Origin: Enterobacteriaceae bacterium RIT691
GTDB lineage: Bacteria > Pseudomonadota > Gammaproteobacteria > Enterobacterales > Enterobacteriaceae
Reading direction: 5' to 3'
DNA: 64,000 nt
Assembly (NCBI GenBank): GCA_009668205.1
Contig: WJYM01000007.1
Location: 248,001-312,000 of the forward strand
Under the pieces are notes generated by a model, which ran no database searches, was not told the origin of the DNA, and worked only from the letters and a program-made list of their open reading frames with translations. Below are positions 29,155 to 39,040 of the stretch, one piece after another. The translations under genes were made by a program, and so were the position numbers. Position 1 is the first letter of the stretch, and every line of letters begins with the position of its first letter.

Positions 29155-30125
29155 AGCGGGATTGTCTCGATGTGGTGACAGGCAACCTGGCTGCCGTCGA
29201 TGGGACGAAGTTGGGGTTCCTGCTGACGACATAACTCAGTCGCAAAGGGGCAACGTTTATGAAATGCACAGCCTGACGGCGGATGCAACGGACTGGGGAG
29301 TTCCCCTTTCACTTCAATTTTAATCCGCCGCTCCGCCGGATTAATGCTGGGCGTCGCCGACAGCAGCACCCGGGTGTAGGGATGCAGCGGGCGCTGATAG
29401 AGATCCTCTTTGCGGCTCATCTCCACCACCCGCCCCAAATACATCACCATCACATCGTGGGCGACGTGCTCCACCACCGACAGGTTGTGGGAGATAAAGA
29501 CATAGCTGGTGCTGAATTCCTGCTGCAGATCCATAAACAAATTCAGCACCTGCGCCTGAATCGACACATCCAGCGCCGAAGTCGGTTCATCCGCAATCAC
29601 AATTTTAGGGTTGAGGATCATGGCGCGGGCGATAGCAATACGCTGACGCTGGCCGCCGGAGAACATATGCGGATAGCGGTCGGCATGTTCAGGGCGCAGG
29701 CCGACTTTCGTCATCATGGTACGCACCCGCTCTTCGCACTCTTTCGCCGTCAGCGCGAAGTTTCGCTGCAGCGGGTCGCTAAGCTGGCGGCTGATTTTGC
29801 TGCGCGGGTTCAGCGAACCATAGGGATTCTGGAACACCATTTGCACTTTATTGCGCATCGCCTTGCGCTGCGAGGCGCTTGCCTGCGCCACATTCTGCCC
29901 ATCGACAATCAGCGTACCGGAGGTCGGCGTGTCGATAAGCGTGAGCTGGCGCGCCAGCGTCGATTTGCCACACCCGGATTCGCCAACGACCGCCAGCGTT
30001 CGTCCCTGTTGCAGCGAGAAGCTGACGCCGTTGAGCGCCTTCACTTCCGCCGCCGGGCGGAATAACCCCCGCTGCACCTGGAAATAGCGCTTCAGATCCA
30101 TCGCCTGTAAAACGGTATCCATCAT
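29151..30125 (-). CDS. Peptide ABC transporter ATPase (DppF-like)
   Basis: 324 residues; Walker [10 protein letters not shown], signature FSGGQRQRI, Walker [14 protein letters not shown]-terminal [14 protein letters not shown]. It energises the peptide importer of the minus-strand operon. Both ends overlap neighbours by four bases. Confidence 0.92.
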   Translation of the reverse strand: MMDTVLQAMDLKRYFQVQRGLFRPAAEVKALNGVSFSLQQGRTLAVVGESGCGKSTLARQLTLIDTPTSGTLIVDGQNVAQASASQRKAMRNKVQMVFQNPYGSLNPRSKISRQLSDPLQRNFALTAKECEERVRTMMTKVGLRPEHADRYPHMFSGGQRQRIAIARAMILNPKIVIADEPTSALDVSIQAQVLNLFMDLQQEFSTSYVFISHNLSVVEHVAHDVMVMYLGRVVEMSRKEDLYQRPLHPYTRVLLSATPSINPAERRIKIEVKGELPSPLHPPSGCAFHKRCPFATELCRQQEPQLRPIDGSQVACHHIETIPL

Positions 30126-31093
30126 CCACCTTCTCCGTTCAGAGGGTAATAGCAGCGCACCTGACTGTGGTCCATCGGCCTGACGTCAGGCGGCCGCTGC
30201 AAACAGGTTTCTTTGACATAGGGACAACGGGGTGCCAATAAACACCCCACAGGACGGTCAAACTGACCCGGCACGATGCCCGGCAGCGTGAACAACCGCG
30301 TGGCCCCTTTGCTGTGCTCAGGGATGGATTTCAGCAAGGCCTGGGTGTAGGGATGATGAGGCTTTTCAAAAATCGTCGGCACCGACGCAATCTCCATCCA
30401 TTGCCCGGCGTACATCACCACCGCTTTGTGAGCCACTTCCGCTACCACCGCCAGGTCGTGGGTGATCAGGATCAGCGCCATATTCTGCGTTTTCTGCAAA
30501 CTCACCAGCAGCGCCATGATCTGCGCCTGAATGGTCACATCGAGCGCCGTGGTCGGCTCATCGGCGATCAGGAGTTTGGGTTTACAGGCAATCGCCATCG
30601 CGATGGCCACCCGCTGGCTCATTCCGCCGGAAAGTTGATGGGGGTAAGCATCAATGCGGCTTTCCGGATCCGGAATTTCGACCAGCCGCATTAGCTCCAG
30701 CACGCGCTGCTGTAACGCCGCGCCGCGCAAGCCCTGATGCAGGGTCAGCACCTCCCTGATCTGATGCCCGACGGTGTAGCAAGGATTCAGCGACATCATC
30801 GGATCCTGAAAAATCATCGCGATATCTTTGCCAATAATTTTTCGCCGCTGTCGTGAGGAGAGGGTCAACATATCATGACCATCAAAGCGCAGGGTCTGTG
30901 CGCTGACGCGCCCCTGCTTTTCCAGTAGCCCCATCATCGCCATCATGGTGACCGACTTGCCGGAGCCAGATTCCCCGACAATGCCGACAATTTCACCCGG
31001 CTCAACCGTGAGCGTCATGTTTTCGACGGCTCGAAACGGTTTCTTCACCGCACCAAACTCCACGGAGAGCTGGTTAATCTCTAAGAGGCTCAT
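30122..31093 (-). CDS. Peptide ABC transporter ATPase (DppD-like)
   Basis: 323 residues; Walker [10 protein letters not shown], signature LSGGMSQRV, Walker [14 protein letters not shown]-terminal [14 protein letters not shown]. The start is taken at ATG 31093 ([16 protein letters not shown]), two bases after the upstream permease stop; the longer open frame upstream lies over that permease and is not coding. Confidence 0.92.
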   Translation of the reverse strand: MSLLEINQLSVEFGAVKKPFRAVENMTLTVEPGEIVGIVGESGSGKSVTMMAMMGLLEKQGRVSAQTLRFDGHDMLTLSSRQRRKIIGKDIAMIFQDPMMSLNPCYTVGHQIREVLTLHQGLRGAALQQRVLELMRLVEIPDPESRIDAYPHQLSGGMSQRVAIAMAIACKPKLLIADEPTTALDVTIQAQIMALLVSLQKTQNMALILITHDLAVVAEVAHKAVVMYAGQWMEIASVPTIFEKPHHPYTQALLKSIPEHSKGATRLFTLPGIVPGQFDRPVGCLLAPRCPYVKETCLQRPPDVRPMDHSQVRCYYPLNGEGG

Positions 31094-31095
31094 GG

Positions 31096-32025
31096 TTAAC
31101 CTGCCTGCTTCAGTTTCGGATCCAACGCGTCGCGCAGACCATCGCCAATCAGGTTGATGGCAATCACCGACAGCAAAATCGTCACCCCAGGTGCGGTGAC
31201 AATCCACCATGCCCGCTCAATATAGTCGCGCGAAGAGGCCAGCATGGTTCCCCATTCCGGCACCGGTGGCTGGATCCCCAGCCCGAGAAAACCGAGCGCG
31301 GCAATATCGAGGATGGCAGACGAAAAGCTCAGGGTCATATGCACGATAAGCGGGGCCATGCAGTTGGGTAAAACGGTGCAGAACATCACCCGTAACGTGC
31401 CCGAACCGCCCATTCGCGCGGCCAGCACATAATCACGTTCCCGTTCGCCCATGACCGACGCTCTCGTCAGACGGACGTACCCCGGCAGCGATGAAATGGC
31501 GATGGCGATCATCGCATTGAGCAGGCCGGGGCCTAAGACCGCCATAATGGCCACCGCCAGCAGCAGCGTCGGCATTGAGAGCATGATGTCCATCAGCCGC
31601 ATGGTCACCGCCCCAAGGGTACGCGGATAAAAGGCAGCAAAAAGTCCAAGAATAATGCCTGGGATCAGGGCAATCATCACCGCACAAAAGCCCACAAACA
31701 GTGACATACGAGCGCCGAACATCAGACGGGAGAGTAAATCGCGCCCGACCTCATCGGTCCCCAGTAAAAAGCGGTTGCTGCCGCCGGTTTCCCATACCGG
31801 TGGCTGCATCGCATGGTCACGAAACTGCTCAATCGGGTCGTGCGGGGCAATCCACGTCGCCAGCACAGCCACCAGCAGCACCAGACCCAGAAAACACAAC
31901 CCTGCCAATGCGCCTTTGTTGGCAGAAAAATGGTGCCAGAATATCCGCAGAGGGGAGATGTAATGCCCCGCCTCTTTCCCCGTTTCTGCAGGTAATTCCG
32001 CGCCGACCGAAGCCATATTTGTCAT
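31096..32025 (-). CDS. Peptide ABC transporter permease (DppC-like)
   Basis: 309 residues, six predicted membrane segments. Family segments: [23 protein letters not shown] and an EAA-like loop [22 protein letters not shown]. The N-terminal 30 residues are cytosolic. An in-frame ATG at 32016 is a possible alternative start. Confidence 0.92.
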   Translation of the reverse strand: MTNMASVGAELPAETGKEAGHYISPLRIFWHHFSANKGALAGLCFLGLVLLVAVLATWIAPHDPIEQFRDHAMQPPVWETGGSNRFLLGTDEVGRDLLSRLMFGARMSLFVGFCAVMIALIPGIILGLFAAFYPRTLGAVTMRLMDIMLSMPTLLLAVAIMAVLGPGLLNAMIAIAISSLPGYVRLTRASVMGERERDYVLAARMGGSGTLRVMFCTVLPNCMAPLIVHMTLSFSSAILDIAALGFLGLGIQPPVPEWGTMLASSRDYIERAWWIVTAPGVTILLSVIAINLIGDGLRDALDPKLKQAG

Positions 32026-32042
32026 AATAAACAGCCCTTTGA

Positions 32043-33068
32043 TTAATTGTGCCGGATGCGAGGGTTCACGACCCCGTACAGAATATCGACGACAAAATTG
32101 GTGATGATCACCAGCGTCGCCACCAGCAGGATGCCGTTCTGGACCACCTGATAATCACGGCGGCCAATGGCCTCAATCAGCCATTTACCAATCCCAGGCC
32201 AGGAGAAAATGGTCTCAGTCAGCACCGCGCCGCCCAACAGCTGGCTGACGCTTAAACCAATCATGGTCAGCACGGGGATCAGGGCATTGCGTAAGGCATG
32301 GCCGAAAATCACCTTCCAGGGCGATAATCCTTTAGCCCAGGCGGTGCGGACGTAATCTTCACGGAGCACTTCCAGCATCGACGAGCGCGTCATACGGGAG
32401 ACAATCGCCAGCGGGATGGTGCCCAGCACAATGGCGGGCAGGATCAGGTGCTTCAGGGCATCCCAAAACGCCCCCTGATTCCCCACCGGATCCTGATATT
32501 GTGCAATCAGGGTGTCGACCAGCATCAGGCCGGTGTGCGGCTCAATATCAAAGGCCAGGTCGATGCGCCCGGATACCGGCGTCCAACCGAGCCTGACGGA
32601 GAAGAACATGATCAGAATCAGGCTCCACCAGAAAATCGGCATTGAGAAGCCGGTCAGGGAGAGGCCCATCACCCCGTGATCGAAAATGGAACCGCGCTTC
32701 ACCGCCGCCACCACGCCGAGCGGGATCCCCACGCCGATGGCCAGAATCATCGCCACGATCGACAGCTCCAGGGTGGCAGGAAACAGCGTCATAAATTCAT
32801 GAATCACCGATTCCTGCGACGTGTAAGAGGTCCCCAGATCGCCATGCAGCAGATGCACCAGATAGTTGAAATACTGCTGGGGAAGGGGCAAATCCAGACC
32901 GAGCTTTTTCAATGCTGCCGCATGATATGCCGCATCAAGCCCCCGGGCACCGGCCATGATCTCCACCGGATCGCCGGGGATCAGACGTACCAGCATAAAT
33001 GTGATGAAGGTGATGCCGAGAAACGTCGGGATCAGCAGCACCATCCTTTTTAGAATAAATGTATACAT
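32043..33068 (-). CDS. Peptide ABC transporter permease (DppB-like)
   Basis: 341 residues, close to DppB (339). It starts MYTFILKRMVLLIPTFLGIT and has RLIPGDPVEIMAG and the EAA loop VRTAWAKGLSPWKVIFGHALRN. ATG 33068 is preferred to an upstream in-frame ATG because of the typical permease N-terminus. Confidence 0.92.
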   Translation of the reverse strand: MYTFILKRMVLLIPTFLGITFITFMLVRLIPGDPVEIMAGARGLDAAYHAAALKKLGLDLPLPQQYFNYLVHLLHGDLGTSYTSQESVIHEFMTLFPATLELSIVAMILAIGVGIPLGVVAAVKRGSIFDHGVMGLSLTGFSMPIFWWSLILIMFFSVRLGWTPVSGRIDLAFDIEPHTGLMLVDTLIAQYQDPVGNQGAFWDALKHLILPAIVLGTIPLAIVSRMTRSSMLEVLREDYVRTAWAKGLSPWKVIFGHALRNALIPVLTMIGLSVSQLLGGAVLTETIFSWPGIGKWLIEAIGRRDYQVVQNGILLVATLVIITNFVVDILYGVVNPRIRHN

Positions 33069-33106
33069 GAGAGTGATGACAAACCTCTTAGCGTGGCGCA
33101 ATGCGC

Positions 33107-33853
33107 CTATTTACCGCCATCCACCGACAGCACCTGTCCGGTTATCCAGCTGGCATACGGTGAGGCAAAGAACAGCACCGCATGGGCAATATCTTCCGGA
33201 GTGCCCAGGCGACGGGTCGCTATCTGGCCGAGGATCTGCTGTTGACGCGCCTCACCAAATTTCTGCCACTGACGCTCACTGTTCGGGTTTGAGCGAATAA
33301 AGCCGGGCGCAACGCTGTTGACCGTAATCCCGAACTCACCCAGCTCATGCCCCAACTGCCGGGTTAAGCCAATCTGTGCCGCTTTTGCCGCGGCATAGGC
33401 CTGAATACCGGTCAGACTGACCCCAAGCCCGGCGCCGCTGGAAATATTGATAATGCGGCCAAAACCTGCGGCCTTCATGCCCGGTGCGACGGCCTGGCTA
33501 AACAGGAAGGTACTGTCGACGTTGACCTGAAACAACGCATGCCACTGGGCGAGGGAGACCGCCTCCAGCGGTTGTCCCTCCTGCCCTCGCACGCCTCCTG
33601 CGCAGTTCACCAGAATGTCGACGTGCCCGGTCTGCCCGACAAACTGCTGCACCTGCGCCGGGTCGGTCGCGTCCAGTACGCCTGCCGTGGCCTGCGGGCC
33701 GCAGTTTTCCCGGGTGATGGCCAGCGCCTGTTCGTCGATATCACAAACCGCAACCCTGGCACCCAGCCCGGCGAAAGCGCAGGCAATCGCCCGGCCAATG
33801 CCCTGTCCGGCGCCGGTCACGAGGACCTGTTGGGTGGAAAAATCGAATTTCAT
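33107..33853 (-). CDS. Short-chain dehydrogenase/reductase (SDR)
   Basis: 248-residue classical SDR. Cofactor motif TGAGQGIGRA at about residues 14-23, NCAGG at about 85, and catalytic S / YAAAK (INISSGAGL ... QAYAAAKAAQIGL). The end ASWITGQVLSVDGGK is typical. Substrate unknown; its place in a peptide-uptake operon next to a creatininase-family amidase suggests it oxidises or reduces part of a modified peptide or cyclic compound. ATG 33853 chosen by the SDR start. Confidence 0.87.
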   Translation of the reverse strand: MKFDFSTQQVLVTGAGQGIGRAIACAFAGLGARVAVCDIDEQALAITRENCGPQATAGVLDATDPAQVQQFVGQTGHVDILVNCAGGVRGQEGQPLEAVSLAQWHALFQVNVDSTFLFSQAVAPGMKAAGFGRIINISSGAGLGVSLTGIQAYAAAKAAQIGLTRQLGHELGEFGITVNSVAPGFIRSNPNSERQWQKFGEARQQQILGQIATRRLGTPEDIAHAVLFFASPYASWITGQVLSVDGGK

Positions 33854-33869
33854 CTCATCCTCCTGCACG

Positions 33870-34571
33870 TTAGTCCCAAGGGCCTTCAAGAATGCTGCGG
33901 GTTTCCTTAATCGCGATAGTCCACATGGCGGTTTCTTCCTCTTCGGAGCGCTGGTACCAGCCGCCAAAGTTGCCATCGCCTAAATAGGCTTTCGCCTGCG
34001 CCGGGTTCATCACGTGCAGGCGCTGGTAATCGGCCGCCGGTTTTTGTTCCGCCGGGCAGGGAGCATCCGCTAACCGCGTCCACGGCAGGTTTTCCATCCA
34101 ACTGGCATGGGAAGACGTAGCATCCACAGACCGCACATAGGCCAGCGTCTGTGGTGCATTCCACCAGTTATAAAAGCGCACTTTGATTTGCGGATGTTGC
34201 AGCATCCACTCGCTGACCGCGCTGGCCGCAGGCTGATTGCCGCCGTGTCCATTCACGAAAACGATGCGCTTAAACCCGGAGCGCGCCAGGCTGTCCAGAA
34301 TGTCGTGGATCACCCGCACGTAGGTCTCCACGCGCAAATTGATGGTGCCCGGATAATCAGAAAAATACGGTGTAATACCAAAAGGCATCGCCGGGTAAAC
34401 CGGGATCCCCAGCGGCTCGGCGGCGTCATTGGCAATTTTTTCCGCCAGCAGCATATCCACGGCCAGGCTTAAATAGGCGTGCTGTTCCACGCTGCCGAGC
34501 GGCACCACCGCCCTGTCGTCCTGCTGCAGATAGGCGTCCAGTTGCATCCAGTTCATGTTGGCAATTTTCAT
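33870..34571 (-). CDS. Creatininase-family amidohydrolase
   Basis: 233 residues. The family metal/active-site pattern is present: PLGSVEQHAYL with Glu and His near residues 28-30, TINLRVETY, and IVFVNGHGGN near 125. The usual later acidic ligand lies in SEEEETA. Members open cyclic amides or hydrolyse formamides; the exact substrate cannot be read. It lies between the M32 peptidase and the SDR gene. Confidence 0.83.
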   Translation of the reverse strand: MKIANMNWMQLDAYLQQDDRAVVPLGSVEQHAYLSLAVDMLLAEKIANDAAEPLGIPVYPAMPFGITPYFSDYPGTINLRVETYVRVIHDILDSLARSGFKRIVFVNGHGGNQPAASAVSEWMLQHPQIKVRFYNWWNAPQTLAYVRSVDATSSHASWMENLPWTRLADAPCPAEQKPAADYQRLHVMNPAQAKAYLGDGNFGGWYQRSEEEETAMWTIAIKETRSILEGPWD

Positions 34572-34588
34572 CTTCGTTCTCTTTGTTG

Positions 34589-36106
34589 TCAGACAGAGGG
34601 GTAAAGTGCGCGATATTTTTGTTCCAGATACCCCAAATACGGCCCCGCATCGAGGGCGCTGCCGGTGACGCGCTGAAGGAGTTCACCGGGCTGGAAGGTG
34701 CGGCCATGCTGATAAATTTGCGCGGTCAGCCATTCACGCAGAGGCTGATAGTCGGCGCGGTTGATGGCTTTCTGAATGTCCGGGGAGCTTTGCAGCGCCG
34801 TGGCCATAAACTGTGCCCCCATGACGTTGCCCAGGGTGTAGGTTGGGAAAGATCCCATCATGCCCTTCGACCAGTGAATATCCTGCAGCACGCCGTGGCT
34901 ATCGTCTGGTGCCGGGATGCCTAAATAGTGCTGTAACTTTTCCGACCACAGCCCTGGCAAATCGTCCACGCGAACACTGCCGTCAATCAGGCCAATCTCC
35001 AGCTCAACGCGCAGCATAATGTGGAAGTCATAGGTCAGCTCATCGGCCTCAACACGGATGGCGCTCGGTTCTGAGCGGTTGATTGCACGATAGAACTGGC
35101 CAACGTCGATATCCTCCAGCACGCCAGGGAACGTGGACTGCAATAGCGAGAAGTGGTGCTGCCAGAAAGTCAGAGAGCGGCCGATACGGTTCTCCCACAG
35201 GCGGGACTGTGACTCATGCAACCCAAAGCTGGCACCAGCCACCGCGTATAACCCCGTCAGATCCAGCGTTAACGCCGTGTCGCTCAGTGCCGGATCGACG
35301 TTCTGCTCATACATACCGTGGCCGGCTTCATGCAGGGTGCCAAACAGGCCCGCGTTAATAAAATGAGGATTAAAACGCGTGGTAATCCGTACATCGTCGC
35401 GGCTCATCGAAATCTCAAACGGGTGCGTGGTGGTATCCAGTTTTCCACGCGTAAAGTCATACCCAATCCTGGTGGCCAGGTGTGTTGAAAGCTGCCGCTG
35501 CTGTGCTTCGGGATAGTGGCGAAATAAGAAATGATTATCCGGCTTCGGGGCCGCGTGAACGGCGCGGGCCAGTGGAATGAGCCGGGACTGGAGTTGCTCA
35601 AACAGCCCCTGGAGCGCAGGTAATTTCAGCCCCGGTTCGTATTCATGCATCAGGGCTTCATACGGATGATTCTCGTAACCGACCGCATCGGCAACGCGGC
35701 GCTTAAGCTCAACGATTTTCTCCAGATACGGTTTAAACGCCGCGAAATCATTTTTGGCCCTCGCCTCCCGCCAGACCACTTCGGCGACGGAAGTCAGATG
35801 AGCCTGCGTTGCCATCAGCTCCGCCGGGATTTTCTTATGCCAGACAATAGCCTCATCCAGCGCCCGATGGGCATTGCGCTGCTGTAACGTCAGGCCGGGC
35901 TGTTTTTTATCATGGGCCAGCGCGGCAGCAAAATCGGCGGACAATAAGAGCTGCTGGGCCAGCGTATTGAGCGTGGCAACCTGTAATCCACGGCGGCGGC
36001 TTGCGGCATCCGGCATTCCGGTACTGGCATCCCAGTTCAGCAAATTAATACTGTTCAACACATCACTCAGACGTGCGACATACTCATTCAGCGTCAAATG
36101 ATTCAT
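34589..36106 (-). CDS. Metallocarboxypeptidase, family M32 (Taq carboxypeptidase)
   Basis: 505 residues, the usual length. All M32 signatures are visible: HPF (229), DDVRITTR, GTLHEAGHG with zinc ligands His259 and His263, and HESQSRLWENRIGRS. It removes C-terminal residues from peptides in the cytoplasm. As an operon partner of a peptide importer and IaaA it probably trims imported peptides. Confidence 0.93.
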   Translation of the reverse strand: MNHLTLNEYVARLSDVLNSINLLNWDASTGMPDAASRRRGLQVATLNTLAQQLLLSADFAAALAHDKKQPGLTLQQRNAHRALDEAIVWHKKIPAELMATQAHLTSVAEVVWREARAKNDFAAFKPYLEKIVELKRRVADAVGYENHPYEALMHEYEPGLKLPALQGLFEQLQSRLIPLARAVHAAPKPDNHFLFRHYPEAQQRQLSTHLATRIGYDFTRGKLDTTTHPFEISMSRDDVRITTRFNPHFINAGLFGTLHEAGHGMYEQNVDPALSDTALTLDLTGLYAVAGASFGLHESQSRLWENRIGRSLTFWQHHFSLLQSTFPGVLEDIDVGQFYRAINRSEPSAIRVEADELTYDFHIMLRVELEIGLIDGSVRVDDLPGLWSEKLQHYLGIPAPDDSHGVLQDIHWSKGMMGSFPTYTLGNVMGAQFMATALQSSPDIQKAINRADYQPLREWLTAQIYQHGRTFQPGELLQRVTGSALDAGPYLGYLEQKYRALYPSV

Positions 36107-36155
36107 TTTTTACCTTTGGCGATAAAAAGGCTTATTAAGACATTACGCGAAAAGT

Positions 36156-36179
36156 CTCCCCTCCTTTTACCGAGGGGAG
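36156..36179 (-). terminator. Intra-operon hairpin after the binding-protein gene
   Basis: Read on the minus strand: CTCCCCTC, eight-base loop, GAGGGGAG, then ACTTTTCGCG. Such a hairpin after a periplasmic binding-protein gene often causes partial termination or protects the upstream message, giving more binding protein than transporter. Confidence 0.5.
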
Positions 36180-36185
36180 TCGCTG

Positions 36186-37790
36186 TTATTGCGTAATATC
36201 GGCATCGGCGTAGTTATTTAACGTCAACGGACTGGCCACAATTCCGCTGACGTTTTTATTCACTGCCAGCGCATTCAATGGATAAAATAATGGGATCCAG
36301 GGCATTTCATCGTGGAAAATAACCTGAGCCTGCTGATAAAGCTGAGTACGCTTCTCTTTATCCGATTCGGCACGGGCATCTTTCAGCAGCTGGTCGAAAT
36401 CTTTCTGGCACCAGCGCGAGAAGTTACCGCCATCCTGCAAACCGGCGCAGGATAAGTTATTGGACAGGAAGTTATCCGGATCGCCATTGTCCGATGACCA
36501 GCCCAGCATGGCCGACATATGTTCGCCATTGCGGGCACGGCGCAGCAGCTCACCCCATTCGATGGTTTTTACGTCCATATTGACGCCAATCTTTTTGAAA
36601 TCGGCCTGCAGCATTTCTGCGCTCAACTTAGGATTTGGGTTCGCACCGCTGGTCCCCGGACGCGCCCACACCTCCATGTTAAAGCCGTTCGGGTAGCCCG
36701 CCTGGGCTAACAGCGCTTTCGCTTTATCAATGTCCAGGGTCAGCGGTTTGATCGTTTTGTTGTAGCTCCACTGCGATTCCGGGTACGGGTTGGTGGCCGG
36801 TGCTGCGGCATCTGCCGTCACCACCTTAATCATGTTCGGTCTGTCGACCGCCAGCGCCAACGCCTGACGCACGAGTTTATTATCCAGCGGTGGCTTCTGG
36901 GTGTTTAGCTGCAAATAGGCGCTGGTCAGGGCGGAGCCCTTAATCAGCTTGAGCTTCTGATCCTGCTCGATGGCGGCCCAATCCTGCGGATTTGGATACA
37001 GCATCACGTTACACTCCCCGGCCTTCAGGCGCTGCAAGCGCACAGAGGCATCGGTCGCGATACTGAAAATCAGCTGGTCAATTTTAGGCTTCCCGCGGAA
37101 ATAGGTCGGGTTCGCTTCGTAACGAACCATTTGGTCCTTCACGTAGCGCTTGAAAATAAACGGCCCGGTGCCCACCGGTTTAGTATCCATATCATGCAGG
37201 CTATTGGTTTTCTCAAGCTGCGCGGCATATTCCTGCGACAGAATGGAGGTAAAGCCCATCGCCAGATCGGCAAGGAACGGGGCTTCCGCATGGTTCAGCT
37301 CAATGGTGACGGTATTATCATCGACGGCAGTAATGGATTTCACTAACGCTTTAAAATCCATCGCCTGAGCATAGAACCACCCCTGAGGCGCGGCTTTGTA
37401 CCAGACGTTATTCGGGTCAATCTGACGCTGCAGGCTGTAAACCACATCCGCAGAGGTCATGGGTCTGGTAGGTTTAAACCAGGGTGTGGTGTGGAACTGG
37501 ACATCTTTGCGTAGATGGAAAGTGTAAGTCTTGCCATCAGGGCTGATATCCCAACTTTCGGCTAATGCCGGGCGCAGTTCAGTGGTCCCCGGTTTAAATT
37601 CAATCAGCCGGTTATAAATCGCCTCAGAGGCAGCATCGGCAGTAGAGTTAGCATGATATAACGAATAATCAAACCCATCAGGGCTGGCTTCGGTACAGAC
37701 TTTCAGCGTTTTAACCTGATCCGCAGCATACGTCATGCCGCTAAGAAGTAATAAAGAGGCACCCACACTAAGCGTAAATTGTTTAATCAC
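36186..37790 (-). CDS. Peptide ABC transporter periplasmic binding protein (DppA-like)
   Basis: 534 residues with a signal peptide (VIKQFTLSVGASLLLLSGMTYA / ADQ). The family 5 fold follows: TLKVCTEASPDGFDYSLYHANST and YTFHLRKDVQFH. The start is GTG 37790, six bases after AGGAG, rather than the longer ATG frame. It captures the ligand for permeases 32043 and 31096. Resembles DppA, so short peptides are the likely ligand. Confidence 0.9.
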   Translation of the reverse strand: MIKQFTLSVGASLLLLSGMTYAADQVKTLKVCTEASPDGFDYSLYHANSTADAASEAIYNRLIEFKPGTTELRPALAESWDISPDGKTYTFHLRKDVQFHTTPWFKPTRPMTSADVVYSLQRQIDPNNVWYKAAPQGWFYAQAMDFKALVKSITAVDDNTVTIELNHAEAPFLADLAMGFTSILSQEYAAQLEKTNSLHDMDTKPVGTGPFIFKRYVKDQMVRYEANPTYFRGKPKIDQLIFSIATDASVRLQRLKAGECNVMLYPNPQDWAAIEQDQKLKLIKGSALTSAYLQLNTQKPPLDNKLVRQALALAVDRPNMIKVVTADAAAPATNPYPESQWSYNKTIKPLTLDIDKAKALLAQAGYPNGFNMEVWARPGTSGANPNPKLSAEMLQADFKKIGVNMDVKTIEWGELLRRARNGEHMSAMLGWSSDNGDPDNFLSNNLSCAGLQDGGNFSRWCQKDFDQLLKDARAESDKEKRTQLYQQAQVIFHDEMPWIPLFYPLNALAVNKNVSGIVASPLTLNNYADADITQ

Positions 37791-37809
37791 GATAACTCCT
37801 GCCGAATAT

Positions 37810-38493
37810 TTAATAGGACTCACCCAGGTTAATGTTTGCCCGGAGAGCAGTGTTTTTTATATGCTGCTCCATGGCGGTTCGAGCTAAATGCGGCTCATTC
37901 ATTTTTATTGCCAGGAAAATTTGTCGGTGTTCTTCAAGCGTGGGTTCCATATCTTTAAAATTCCCATGCGGCGGCATTTTGCTTTGTTCGTAAGGTTTAC
38001 GAATCAATTTGATAATTTCGTGCAAAAGGCGGTTATCCGCGACGCGGATGATATGGGCATGAAATTCCAGATCGCACAGCTTTACCCGTAATAAATCCCC
38101 TTCCTTCGCCGCCTGGAAAGAGAGTTCAATGGACCGCTCTAATATCTGGATATCCTGTTCTGTCGCATTCAGCGCCGCATTCGCCGCGGCAAACCCTTCT
38201 AACTGCCGGCGTATCGCCAGCACTTCGGCCAGCGTGTAATCATCGCGGGTCCATACCCTCTCGACGGGTTGTGGTTCGCAAATGTAAACCCCTTTGCCCG
38301 GCTGAATGCTCAGCATGCCACGCGATTCAAGGTGGCTTAACGTCTCGCGCAGCGAGGTCCGGCTGAGATTCAACAACCGGGCCAGTTCGTGCTGGGAAGG
38401 CAGTCGTTCACCGACCTGCCACTCTCCGCCACTGATGCGGGTTTCGATTTCTTTTATCGCCTGCTGGACGACGGAGGTTCTGGTAGTAGCCAC
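37810..38493 (-). CDS. GntR-family regulator, FadR subfamily
   Basis: 227 residues. The HTH at about residues 25-75 contains ERLPSQHELARLLNLSRTSLRETLSHLESRGML; the C-terminal all-helical FCD domain has metal-site residues in LEFHAHI and HLARTAMEQHI. It is the first gene of the minus-strand peptide operon, 19 bases before the binding-protein gene, and likely responds to a carboxylate or amino acid from the pathway. Confidence 0.9.
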   Translation of the reverse strand: MATTRTSVVQQAIKEIETRISGGEWQVGERLPSQHELARLLNLSRTSLRETLSHLESRGMLSIQPGKGVYICEPQPVERVWTRDDYTLAEVLAIRRQLEGFAAANAALNATEQDIQILERSIELSFQAAKEGDLLRVKLCDLEFHAHIIRVADNRLLHEIIKLIRKPYEQSKMPPHGNFKDMEPTLEEHRQIFLAIKMNEPHLARTAMEQHIKNTALRANINLGESY

Positions 38494-38519
38494 AAATTTC
38501 CCTTTCAGCTGATTAGACA

Positions 38520-38581
38520 GGTCGTACCGGTTGTATTTGTTGACGAGTTAAACGTAGAGAATAGAGTGCTTTTTCGTCAAC
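38520..38581. promoter_or_regulatory. Candidate GntR/FadR-type operators
   Basis: GGTCGTACC at 38520-38528 fits the FadR-subfamily core GGTNNNACC, 27 bases before the regulator's start. Further upstream, GTTGACGA (38539-38546) and TCGTCAAC (38574-38581) form perfect inverted arms. Both are in the expected autoregulatory region; binding is inferred. Confidence 0.4.
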
Positions 38582-38988
38582 GCAGGCCGTCGCTGGGTTT
38601 TCAATCAGAAAACACATCATTCAATACCTTGTTTTAATTGAATATTATTGAACCCCCCCCCCCCTGAAGGCGTGAGATATTCGTCGCGGGAGGTGATTTA
38701 TATTGCAGCGGAAATGAAATAAATAATTAACATCTGCTTGCGGTTTAAATTTCAGACGGTGAAGGGACGCAGCCAGGACGGCTTTCATTGTCAGTACCGG
38801 GAGTTTTTCCGGAGGGTCTGGTTCCTCTGAACAGAGGTGTATAACCTGAACTCAAAGAGCCAGCCTGCCTTTGCGACTCTCAGCGCAGATTTCATGTATC
38901 ACGTGTAACTTATTCATTTCCTTCAGAACCACGCTTCCTGTTTTGCTGTTTCCCGCTTTTTTGACCAGTCAATATTCCACATACTCAG
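38582..38988. other. Gene-free stretch with a C12 tract
   Basis: No supported gene between the GntR promoter region and the toxin-antitoxin operator. A run of 12 C lies at 38653-38664 after AATATTATTGAA. The sequence CCAGGACGGC...GGAGGGTCTGG and nearby A/T-rich parts show no clear element. Base composition changes here, as expected at a junction of accessory blocks. Confidence 0.6.
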
Positions 38989-39026
38989 AATATAGGTTTA
39001 CACCTATATTGCTTTTAACCTATATT
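38989..39026. promoter_or_regulatory. Operator-like repeats upstream of the toxin-antitoxin pair
   Basis: Perfect inverted arms AATATAGG (38989-38996) and CCTATATT (39003-39010) with a six-base spacer, plus a third half-site CCTATATT at 39019-39026. They end 14 bases before the toxin ATG. Xre-type antitoxins repress their own operon through such repeats. Confidence 0.65.
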
Positions 39027-39040
39027 AATGAGGGAATCAC

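Noticed and set aside
29283..30065. 260-codon plus-strand frame opposite the DppF-like ATPase.
   Set aside because: Arg/His-rich shadow typical of antisense to an ABC ATPase; the minus-strand gene has all ATPase motifs.
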